Shown here piece after piece: positions 8,198 to 14,723 of a stretch of DNA of 56,628 bases (positions within the stretch are counted from its first letter, which is position 1; every line of letters begins with the position of its first letter). Made by a program: the position numbers and the translations under genes. The stretch is taken from contig CADCWN010000008.1 in the NCBI GenBank assembly GCA_902806415.1, positions 1 to 56,628 on the forward strand, written 5' to 3'. The notes beneath the pieces were generated by a model. That model saw only the letters and a program-made list of their open reading frames with translations. It searched no databases and had not been told where the DNA came from. The stretch is from an uncultured Thermomicrobiales bacterium (GTDB lineage Bacteria > Chloroflexota > Chloroflexia > Thermomicrobiales > CADCWN01).

Positions 8198-8827
8198 CTA
8201 CCCGCCCTTGCCTGTCACCCCCGCTGTGACGCCGAGCGCGATCAGTGCCCCGCCCGAGCCCAGCCGTTGCCCGCGCCGCAAGCGCGGGCTGCGCCGCAGT
8301 CGCGCCGTGATCGGGCTGGCTAGGATCGCGACGAGCAGGTCGGCGCCCGTGTTGAGCAGCACCGCGACCGCTCCAAGGACGAGAAACTGCGCGAAAACGT
8401 CCCCGCCCGGCGCGATGAACTGCGGGACGAAAGCCAGGAAGAAGAGCGCGGTCTTCGGATTCAGTACCTCGGTGACGATCCCTTGACCGAAGGCCCGACG
8501 CCAACCTCCCGACGCTGCCCCGGTCGCTATGGTAGCATCATCGCCCGCGAGCAGGGTGCGCACGCCGAGATAGATCAGGTAGCCCGCGCCCGCCAGCTTC
8601 ACGACGGTGAAGGCGGCGGACGACGCGGCGAGCAACGCCGAGAGTCCGAGCGCCGCCCCGAGGACGTGGCAGCGGCCGCCGAGCGCGGTGCCACCCGTGG
8701 AGGCGAGCCCCGCGCCGAGCCCGTCGCCGACACTCCGCGCCAGGACATAAAGCATCCCCGGCCCCGGGGTGGCGGCCAGCACAAGCGCCGCGACGAAGAA
8801 CAGGCCGAAGCTGGTCGCGTCTGGCAT
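8198..8827 (-). CDS. LysE/RhtB-family amino acid exporter
   Basis: A 209-residue inner-membrane protein with five to six hydrophobic segments. The N-terminal motif ATPGPGMLYVLARSVGDGLG is the LysE/RhtB fingerprint, and FGQGIVTEVLNPKTALFFLA is the second conserved loop (NPK). Such proteins export amino acids or related small molecules. The ATG has GGGGGA about 6 bases upstream. Length is typical. Genes before (cupin, 59-base gap) and after (enolase superfamily, 54-base gap) on the same strand suggest export of an intermediate or substrate of that enzyme; this link is inference. The C-terminal end is Arg- and Gly-rich. Confidence 0.92.
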   Translation of the reverse strand: MPDATSFGLFFVAALVLAATPGPGMLYVLARSVGDGLGAGLASTGGTALGGRCHVLGAALGLSALLAASSAAFTVVKLAGAGYLIYLGVRTLLAGDDATIATGAASGGWRRAFGQGIVTEVLNPKTALFFLAFVPQFIAPGGDVFAQFLVLGAVAVLLNTGADLLVAILASPITARLRRSPRLRRGQRLGSGGALIALGVTAGVTGKGG

Positions 8828-8886
8828 CTCAATCCCCCTGTCTGCGTCATCCCGGTTGTGGTGGACTGCGTTCCTGGCCGACGGAT

Positions 8887-9267
8887 CTACGGCTGCCCCG
8901 CCTCGCCGCCCTCGGGGCCGTAGAAGATTACCCAGGTCGCGAAGTCGGCGGAGAAGTCCTCGAAGCGATGGACGACGCCCGCCGGGACGAAAAGGACATC
9001 CCCCGGCCCGAACGGATGGTGCTCGTCGCCGTTGACAAACGTGCCGTCGCCCGCGATGACGATATAGAGCTCGTCGCGCGTGTGGGGCTGCTGGGTATCG
9101 ACGCCGCGCGGCGCGTAATACTCGACGATCATCGAACCGTGACTGAGCGCCGGGGCGGCGAGATTGCCGGGCGGCAGCGGGAGCGAGCGCGCCCCCTCTA
9201 CGGTGACACGCCGATTACTGGATCCTCTCCTGACGGGCGAGGCCGCTGCCGCGTCATCGGTGGTCAT
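8887..9267 (-). CDS. Small cupin-domain protein
   Basis: This 126-residue protein is a single cupin barrel. The two metal-site motifs are present: PHTRDELYIVIAGDGTF (residues about 62-78) and HHPFGPGDVLFVPAGVVHRF (about 84-103), giving His and Glu ligands. Cupins of this size act as isomerases, dioxygenases or sugar/amino-acid binding proteins; which one cannot be said. I chose ATG at 9267 with GGAAGGA upstream; an in-frame ATG 27 bases earlier (9294) is possible. It is the first gene of a probable cupin-exporter-enolase operon and is divergent from the MocR-type regulator at 9434, which is the expected arrangement for a regulator and its target. Confidence 0.85.
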   Translation of the reverse strand: MTTDDAAAASPVRRGSSNRRVTVEGARSLPLPPGNLAAPALSHGSMIVEYYAPRGVDTQQPHTRDELYIVIAGDGTFVNGDEHHPFGPGDVLFVPAGVVHRFEDFSADFATWVIFYGPEGGEAGQP

Positions 9268-9301
9268 CGTCGCGCAGTCCTTCCCTGGCGTCATCCCCGC
9301 G

Positions 9302-9383
9302 CACTACGGCGAACTACCGCTATACTAGCCCCCGAATGGTTATCCCGCGAGTGCCACTAACGGACGATTCAGGGGGACCACTA
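9302..9383. promoter_or_regulatory. Candidate regulator-binding region between divergent genes
   Basis: The 166-bp gap between the cupin gene and the MocR-type gene contains CCACTA at 9354-9359 and again at 9378-9383, in the same orientation with a 24-bp offset; a third CACTA is at 9302-9306. MocR/PdxR regulators usually bind direct repeats spaced by about two helical turns near their own promoter. No good -35 box is visible for either gene; -10-like TATTAT sits at 9400-9405. Confidence 0.3.
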
Positions 9384-9433
9384 GGCGTGCATTTTGCTCT
9401 ATTATGGACGTTTGCGTCTGAGAGAGGAAAGTG

Positions 9434-10915
9434 ATGGCCGGTAGCGCAGCGCTCGAACTGCCGGTCACGCTCGATCGGACTGCGGGCGAGCCGCTGCAGG
9501 GGCAGTTGATCGCGCAGTTGCGCGCGGCGATCTTCGAGGGAGCCCTGGCACCGGGCGCGCGCCTGCCGGCGACGCGAACGTTGGCCCTGGCGCTCGGCGT
9601 TTCGCGCAATGTAGTCGTCGCGGCGTATGACGAACTCTTCGCCGAGGGCTATATCGCCGGTCGGCACGGCTCGGGAACCTACGTCGAGGCGACCTTGCCG
9701 ACGCGCCCGCGCGCGATCCCCGCCGCGCCGACAGTCGGCTATCGCTGGCAGCGCCGCGCCGCGCCGCCCCCCTCGCCCGCATTCTTGCCGGACGATGGCG
9801 CGCCGGGGATCATCTCGTTCCGGCCCGGTGTCCCGGCGCTCGATCTCCTGCCGCCGGACATCTGGCGACGGGCCTGGCGCGCGGCTACCGCCGAGTTGCC
9901 CCCGAATCGTTACGCCTCGCCCGCAGGCGAACCGGCCCTGCGCGAGGCGCTGGCCCGCTGGGTCGGTCAGACGCGCGGCGTCGCCTGCGGCCCCGATGAC
10001 GTGGTGATTACGGGCGGGGCGGCGCAAGCACTCGATCTGATCGCGCGCGCCACGCTCGCGCCCGGCGACGCCGTCGCGTTCGAGGAACCGGGCTACTTCG
10101 CCGCTCGTAATCTCCTTCTGGCGCACGGCGTGCGGATCGCGCCGGTCCCGGTCGATGAGGATGGGATGCGGGTGGAATTGTTGCCGACTGGCCCGGCGGC
10201 TCCGCTCCTCGCCTGCGTAACCCCGTCGCATCAGTATCCGCTGGGCGGGCGGTTGCCGCTCGCGCGACGGCTGGCGCTGCTGGCGTGGGCGCGGGACCAG
10301 GATAGCTTGATCGTGGAGGACGACTACGACAGCGAATTCCGCTTCGATGCGCCGCCCCTCCCGGCCTTGCTCAGCCTCGACCGGGAAGGGCGGGTGGTCT
10401 ACATCGGCACCTTCGCCAAGTCGCTGACGCCGACCCTGCGGATCGGCTATATCGTCGCCCCGCCCGCGCTGCGCGAGCGGATCGTCGCGCTGAAGGTGCT
10501 CGTCGATCGCCACACCTCCTGGCCGGTCCAGCGGGCGACCCTGGCGCTGCTCACCGAGGGTCAGCTCGAACGCCACATCCGCCGCGCCCGACGGCGCTAT
10601 GCCGAGAGCCGGGCGATCCTGCGCGCGTGCCTCGCCCCGGTCGCCGACCTCCCCGCCAGCCCGGCGCGGCTGCTCGGCCTGGATGCGGGCCTGCACGCCT
10701 GCCTGGAACTCAGCCCGCTGGTGGATGTCGCGCGGATCGTGCGCGGGGCATGGGAGCGGGGCGTTGCCGTCGGCGCGCTGAGCGATTACTACTTCGGCCC
10801 ACCCGATCGGCAGGGATTGGTGCTCGGTTATGGCGGGCTGGCGCACCCCGAACTCGCGCGCGGGGTGCGCGTGCTGGCGGAGGTGATCGCCGCCGAGTCC
10901 CGCCGCGCGGGGTGA
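9434..10915 (+). CDS. MocR/PdxR-type transcriptional regulator (GntR HTH fused to aminotransferase fold)
   Basis: A 493-residue PLP-dependent regulator. Residues about 15-80 form the GntR winged helix (LPATRTLALALGVSRNVVVA and AEGYIAGRHGSGTYV). The remainder is a fold-type I aminotransferase domain, with the PLP lysine K329 in FAKSLTPTLRIGY, the VEDDYDSEFRF aspartate that contacts the pyridine ring, and HQYPLGGRLPLARR. Such proteins sense PLP adducts of amino compounds and control adjacent genes, often PLP synthesis, taurine, GABA or D-amino acid metabolism. No pdxS/pdxT genes are nearby, so a PdxR role is not supported. ATG 9434 is placed after an AGAGGA site. The divergent cupin-exporter-enolase genes are the likely targets. 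Confidence 0.92.
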   Translation: MAGSAALELPVTLDRTAGEPLQGQLIAQLRAAIFEGALAPGARLPATRTLALALGVSRNVVVAAYDELFAEGYIAGRHGSGTYVEATLPTRPRAIPAAPTVGYRWQRRAAPPPSPAFLPDDGAPGIISFRPGVPALDLLPPDIWRRAWRAATAELPPNRYASPAGEPALREALARWVGQTRGVACGPDDVVITGGAAQALDLIARATLAPGDAVAFEEPGYFAARNLLLAHGVRIAPVPVDEDGMRVELLPTGPAAPLLACVTPSHQYPLGGRLPLARRLALLAWARDQDSLIVEDDYDSEFRFDAPPLPALLSLDREGRVVYIGTFAKSLTPTLRIGYIVAPPALRERIVALKVLVDRHTSWPVQRATLALLTEGQLERHIRRARRRYAESRAILRACLAPVADLPASPARLLGLDAGLHACLELSPLVDVARIVRGAWERGVAVGALSDYYFGPPDRQGLVLGYGGLAHPELARGVRVLAEVIAAESRRAG

Positions 10916-10961
10916 CCGCCGGCCACTCGCGGGGCCGAGCGCTCGGCCCCCGGACGAGAGG

Positions 10962-10992
10962 GCGGGCCGGGGGCGATCACCCCCCGGCCCGC
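10962..10992. terminator. GC-rich hairpin between converging genes
   Basis: A perfect 12-bp stem (10962-10973 with 10981-10992) lies between the converging MocR-type and dienelactone hydrolase genes. No T tract follows on either strand, so termination is inferred from position. Confidence 0.5.
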
Positions 10993-11023
10993 GTGCGCGT
11001 CTCGTTCTGGTGTGTCGAGGGTC

Positions 11024-12193
11024 TTACTTCAGATTGGCGTTGAAGAAGGCGACCGACCGCTGATAGGCATCCTGGGCGGCCCCGGCGTTGAACGCCTGCC
11101 CGGTGTCGTTGTTGAAGGCGTGGCCCGCGCCCGGATAGATCCGCGCCTCGAACGGCTTGTTGTACTGCTTCATCGCCGCCTCGATCGCGGGGATGTTCTG
11201 ATTGATCCGCTGGTCGGTCTCGCCGTAGAAGGCGAGGACCGGGCCGGCGATATTCTGCACGGCGCTGATCGGGTCCGGCGGCGGGCCGTAGTACGGATTG
11301 GCAGCGCCGATATCGGTGCTGCGCGTGGCGAGGAGCCAGGTCATCCCGCCGCCGAAGCAGTAGCCGACCACGCCGGCCTTCGGCCCGGCGAATTTCGGCT
11401 GCGTCTTCAGGAAGGCGACCGCGCTGAGCATATCCTGCACCAATGCCTCGCGGTCGGCGCTCTGGCCGAGGATATTGGGGATCTGCGCCGGATCGGCGAT
11501 CCGCTCGGTGCCGCCCTGCCGCGAGATCAGGTCCACCGCCAGCGCGACGAAGCCGCTCTTGGCATAGCGGCGCGTCATGTCCTTGATATGCTCGGTCATG
11601 CCGCGATTCTCGTGGATGACGAGGATCGCGGGTGCCTTCGTCGCGGCCTTCGGCGACGAGAGATAACCCAGCAGGGTGACGCCACCCTGACCGGGGAACT
11701 GCACCGCGCCGGCATCGATCGCCGGATCGGTCGGGGGGACGGTAACGCCGCTGCTCCCGGCGGTCGGCGAGCCGGTGCGAGTAGCGGTGCCGCCGGGCGT
11801 ACTGGAGCGGGTAGCGGTGCCACTCGGTGTGCTGGCGCGCGTGGCGGTGGCGACCGCAGGGGCCGTCGTGCCCGCGGCGCGCGTCGCCGTGGCGATTGTC
11901 GCGCTGGTCGCGGTCCCCGAGGCGGGGGCCGTGGTCGCGGCGCGCGTCGCGGCGGTGGTCGCGCCAACGGGCGCGGTGGTGGCGACGGCGGGGGCGCTGG
12001 TCGCGGTCGGCGATGCGCCACAGCCCGCCGCCAGCAGGATCGACGCGGTCATCGGCACGCTGCCGGTGATGATCAGCACGCGGCGCATCATCTCACGCCG
12101 GGAGATGTGGTTCTCCTGGTATTCCTCGATCTCTTCCTCGATCAGGTACCGTTTCAGATAGTCCATGTCTCGACCGGCTTTGCCGATGTTCAC
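11024..12193 (-). CDS. Dienelactone hydrolase family lipoprotein
   Basis: This 389-residue exported alpha/beta hydrolase probably cleaves esters or lactones outside the membrane. The N-terminus carries EEIEEYQENHISRREMMRR, then a hydrophobic segment ending in LLAAGC, a lipobox with Cys58; the twin arginines are followed by a Tat-like pattern. Residues 60-150 are an Ala/Thr/Ser-rich spacer encoded by imperfect tandem repeats, probably a tether. The hydrolase domain contains VIHENRG and the catalytic triad Cys279 (GYCFGG), Asp327 (GETDQRI) and His358 (GAGHAF). I chose GTG 12193 with GGCGGAG 4 bases upstream; ATG 12166 is an alternative. It is divergent from a histidine kinase, so it might be controlled by that sensor. 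Confidence 0.9.
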   Translation of the reverse strand: MNIGKAGRDMDYLKRYLIEEEIEEYQENHISRREMMRRVLIITGSVPMTASILLAAGCGASPTATSAPAVATTAPVGATTAATRAATTAPASGTATSATIATATRAAGTTAPAVATATRASTPSGTATRSSTPGGTATRTGSPTAGSSGVTVPPTDPAIDAGAVQFPGQGGVTLLGYLSSPKAATKAPAILVIHENRGMTEHIKDMTRRYAKSGFVALAVDLISRQGGTERIADPAQIPNILGQSADREALVQDMLSAVAFLKTQPKFAGPKAGVVGYCFGGGMTWLLATRSTDIGAANPYYGPPPDPISAVQNIAGPVLAFYGETDQRINQNIPAIEAAMKQYNKPFEARIYPGAGHAFNNDTGQAFNAGAAQDAYQRSVAFFNANLK

Positions 12194-12334
12194 TATGCTC
12201 CGCCTCTCCTTAACCGAACCGATTGCCAACGGATCGCGCCGCGCGACTTCGCGATCTTAAACGGCAGCCAATAGCTTTAGGTTCCCCACAAGTTCTACGC
12301 TTCCTGTGCGAAAATGGATCTCCGCACACGCTGT

Positions 12335-12363
12335 TTGCCCGTTCGCAGACGCAACGCTACAAT
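12335..12363 (+). promoter_or_regulatory. Promoter of the histidine kinase gene
   Basis: TTGCCC (12335-12340) and TACAAT (12358-12363) are spaced by 17 bases. The predicted start at about 12370 lies 60 bases before the chosen ATG. Confidence 0.6.
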
Positions 12364-12429
12364 GGAGATGGAAGGCTGCCCCGGATGCTGCCACCCCATT
12401 CCCCGCTTCTGGAACAGGAAGTCCTTGCG

Positions 12430-13998
12430 ATGCGAGTGGCTGAACTGATGCGCCAACTTCCCGCCTGGGTCTGGAGGCGGCCCGTCGGTGTCCTGGTGGG
12501 CCTGTGTGGTGTTGTCGCTCTGACGAATTGCATCCTCCTCTTCAATCGCACGATCGCCGTCATCCCGAATCCGGCTCTGCTGTTTATTCTTCTCATCCTC
12601 GGCGTCGCCTATGGCTGGGGCGGGCGGGCCGGTTTCGCGACCGCCAGCCTGTCGCTCCTCCTCGTTTGGTATTACTTCGTGTCGCCTGCGCGCTCCCTCT
12701 CCTTCGGCGCGGGCGGGGATTGGCCTCGCCTCATCCTCATCAGCGTGACGTATGGCGCGATGGCGCTGGTCGGCGACGCCTTCAGGCGCGTGCGCCTGGC
12801 GAATGGCCGCCTGCAAGGGACGGTCGAGCGCCTCAACGCGATCATCGTCTCCATCCCCGATGGGGTGATGATCCTCGATCGGGCGGGGAATTTGGTGCAG
12901 ACGAACGCGGGGATGACGCGGCTATTCGAGGGGGAGGTGCCGTCAACGATCGACCAGCGGCGCGAAGCCTGGAACACGCGCCTCCCCGATGGTTCCCCGA
13001 TGGGGAACCGTGTCGGCCCGACGTTCGCGGCCCTGGCGGGTGAGATCACCACCGGATATGAGGTCACCCTGCGCACCGCCACCGGCCGCGATCTGCCGGT
13101 CAGCCTCAGCGGCGCGCCGATCCGTGGCCGGGGCGGGGAGATTGATGGGGCGGTCATCGTCTTCCATGATGTCACCGAGGTGCGACGGCTGCAGCAGGTG
13201 AAGGACGACTTCCTCTCGATCGCGTCGCACGAGCTGAAGACCCCGCTGACCTCCCTGCGCGGCTACGCGCAACTCCTCCGCCAGCGTCTCGCGATCGAGA
13301 CGAACACCGATCCGCGCGCCCTCCGCTATCTCACCACGATCGATAACCAGGTGCGGCGGATGGCCGAACTGATCGATAGCTTGCTCGATGTCACGCGCCT
13401 GGATGTGGGGCGACTCCAGCTGAAGCGCCAATCGTTCGATCTCGTCGCGCTGGTGCGCGAGGTCGCCGCGCAACTCGGCGACCTCTCCCCGCGCCACCCG
13501 ATGAGGATCAACGCCGAAGCGGCGGAGATTCACGGTGCCTGGGATCGCGAACGTGTCGAGCAAATTCTAGTGAACTTGTTGACCAATGCGATCCGCTACT
13601 CCCCGGATGGGGGCGTGGTGCGGATCGACCTCGGCCTGCGGGGGCGCGAACCCCGGGTCGGGCTGGATCTCGAGGCAGAGAACGCCCGTGAGGTCTTCGT
13701 GCGTGTCCGGGATGAGGGGATCGGTATCGCCCCCGACCAGCTCGAAATGATCTTCGGGCGATTCCACCGGGTCCACGAGGGGACGCTCGCGGGCTATGCG
13801 GAGGCCCAACGAGGGATGGGCCTTGGCCTGTTCATCTCGCGTGAGCTTGCCAGCCGCCACGGGGGGCGGTTGGAAGCCACGTCACCCGGACTCGGCCAGG
13901 GTGCCGCGTTCACCCTCTCCCTGCCCCTGCATGCGGGGGCTGAGTCGATCGCCGCGACTCCGGGGATGAGTGGCGCGGGCGCTCCGTTCGCGGAATGA
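12430..13998 (+). CDS. Membrane PAS-domain sensor histidine kinase
   Basis: A 522-residue sensor kinase. Residues about 18-105 form four short hydrophobic segments of the DUF4118 (KdpD-like) type, including NPALLFILLILGVAYGWGGR. Residues about 125-245 are a PAS domain (LNAIIVSIPDGVMILDRAGN...VFHDVTEVRRL). The dimerisation/phosphotransfer domain has His267 in SIASHELKTPLTSLRGYAQL. The ATPase domain has the N box ILVNLLTNAIRYSPDGG, G1 DEGIGIAPDQL and G2 QRGMGLGLFISRELA. ATG 12430 is preceded by AGGAAG at 8 bases; an in-frame ATG at 12385 lacks a site. No response regulator gene is adjacent, so it is an orphan kinase. The divergent lipoprotein hydrolase is a possible target. Confidence 0.92.
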   Translation: MRVAELMRQLPAWVWRRPVGVLVGLCGVVALTNCILLFNRTIAVIPNPALLFILLILGVAYGWGGRAGFATASLSLLLVWYYFVSPARSLSFGAGGDWPRLILISVTYGAMALVGDAFRRVRLANGRLQGTVERLNAIIVSIPDGVMILDRAGNLVQTNAGMTRLFEGEVPSTIDQRREAWNTRLPDGSPMGNRVGPTFAALAGEITTGYEVTLRTATGRDLPVSLSGAPIRGRGGEIDGAVIVFHDVTEVRRLQQVKDDFLSIASHELKTPLTSLRGYAQLLRQRLAIETNTDPRALRYLTTIDNQVRRMAELIDSLLDVTRLDVGRLQLKRQSFDLVALVREVAAQLGDLSPRHPMRINAEAAEIHGAWDRERVEQILVNLLTNAIRYSPDGGVVRIDLGLRGREPRVGLDLEAENAREVFVRVRDEGIGIAPDQLEMIFGRFHRVHEGTLAGYAEAQRGMGLGLFISRELASRHGGRLEATSPGLGQGAAFTLSLPLHAGAESIAATPGMSGAGAPFAE

Positions 13999-14001
13999 AT
14001 A

Positions 14002-14031
14002 GGCGGGGGCCGCAGGGGTGCGGCCCCCGCC
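14002..14031. terminator. Hairpin between converging genes
   Basis: A perfect 12-bp GC stem (14002-14013 with 14020-14031) with a 6-base loop, directly after the histidine kinase stop and 32 bases beyond the end of the converging gene at 14063. It can serve both directions. Confidence 0.7.
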
Positions 14032-14062
14032 TTCGGTCACACCATACGGGGTGCGAGCGGGG

Positions 14063-14584
14063 TCAATCTTGCGCCGCTTGCCGCTCGGCGGGGCGCTCGA
14101 CCGCCGGCTCGCGGTCCTCCCCGACGAGCTCGTTCCACAGCTCGTAGTCGGTATCTTTCTTGGCGACGTAGCGATTGCCGGACTCGGCCTCCTGGCTGCC
14201 TAGCGCCTTGAACGGCCCGCGCACCCGATCGTTGAGGTCAAGATAGGTGCCGCCCTGTTCGAGCCGGGTTCCCGTGTTGACGATCGAGAGGCGCGCGAGG
14301 AGATCGTTGGTCAACTCCGGCAACTGCCCGTGCAGCGCCTTGTCCTCCGAGGCGGGCGAGCTCTCATCAACATGGCTGTGGAGTTCGTTCGCAGGGGTCG
14401 CCGGGACCAGGTCATCCGCGAACTCCTCGTCGCTGCGATCGGGTCCCGTCGGGTTGGTCAACTGCTCGCGGCGCACATCGTGCGTCTGCGCGTGCCGCGC
14501 CTCGACCCCGCCGATATCGGAATACCGCTGGCGCCCGTCGCCGGGACTCCGGTCGTCGCTATGCCCTCTTCCACCGCTCGGCAT
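14063..14584 (-). CDS. Hydrophilic protein of unknown function
   Basis: No family recognised. The 173-residue protein has no membrane segment or signal peptide, and is rich in Asp, Glu, Arg and Gly. The first half (GGRGHSDDRSPGDGRQRYSD) looks disordered. The second half is more ordered, with LPELTNDLLARLSIVNTGTR, GGTYLDLNDRVRGPFKALGS and RYVAKKDTDYELWNELVG. The ATG at 14584 has GGAGGGA about 8 bases upstream, better than the in-frame ATG at 14644. It is monocistronic between a convergent kinase and the DUF2298 genes. The composition and layout recall small stress-associated cytoplasmic proteins, but this is only an impression. Confidence 0.75.
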   Translation of the reverse strand: MPSGGRGHSDDRSPGDGRQRYSDIGGVEARHAQTHDVRREQLTNPTGPDRSDEEFADDLVPATPANELHSHVDESSPASEDKALHGQLPELTNDLLARLSIVNTGTRLEQGGTYLDLNDRVRGPFKALGSQEAESGNRYVAKKDTDYELWNELVGEDREPAVERPAERQAAQD

Positions 14585-14723
14585 GATCGTGTCCCTCCAC
14601 TCTTGGCACTCGATAAGAATGATTGTGTTTCCCTTCGTCGACAAGGGAGCCGCAAGAGGGGTGCCATGAGCGCGGGCGGTGTGGGGGTGGGCTACGGAGG
14701 CGGTGGGGTGAGAGGGTGAGCGG

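Noticed and set aside
7032..8504. 490-codon minus-strand frame overlapping the enolase-superfamily gene
   Set aside because: Arg/Gly/Ala-rich nonsense in a shifted frame of two real genes.
11770..11990. Tandem-like repeats suggesting a minisatellite or CRISPR
   Set aside because: They encode the Ala/Thr/Ser spacer of the dienelactone hydrolase lipoprotein; no regular spacers.
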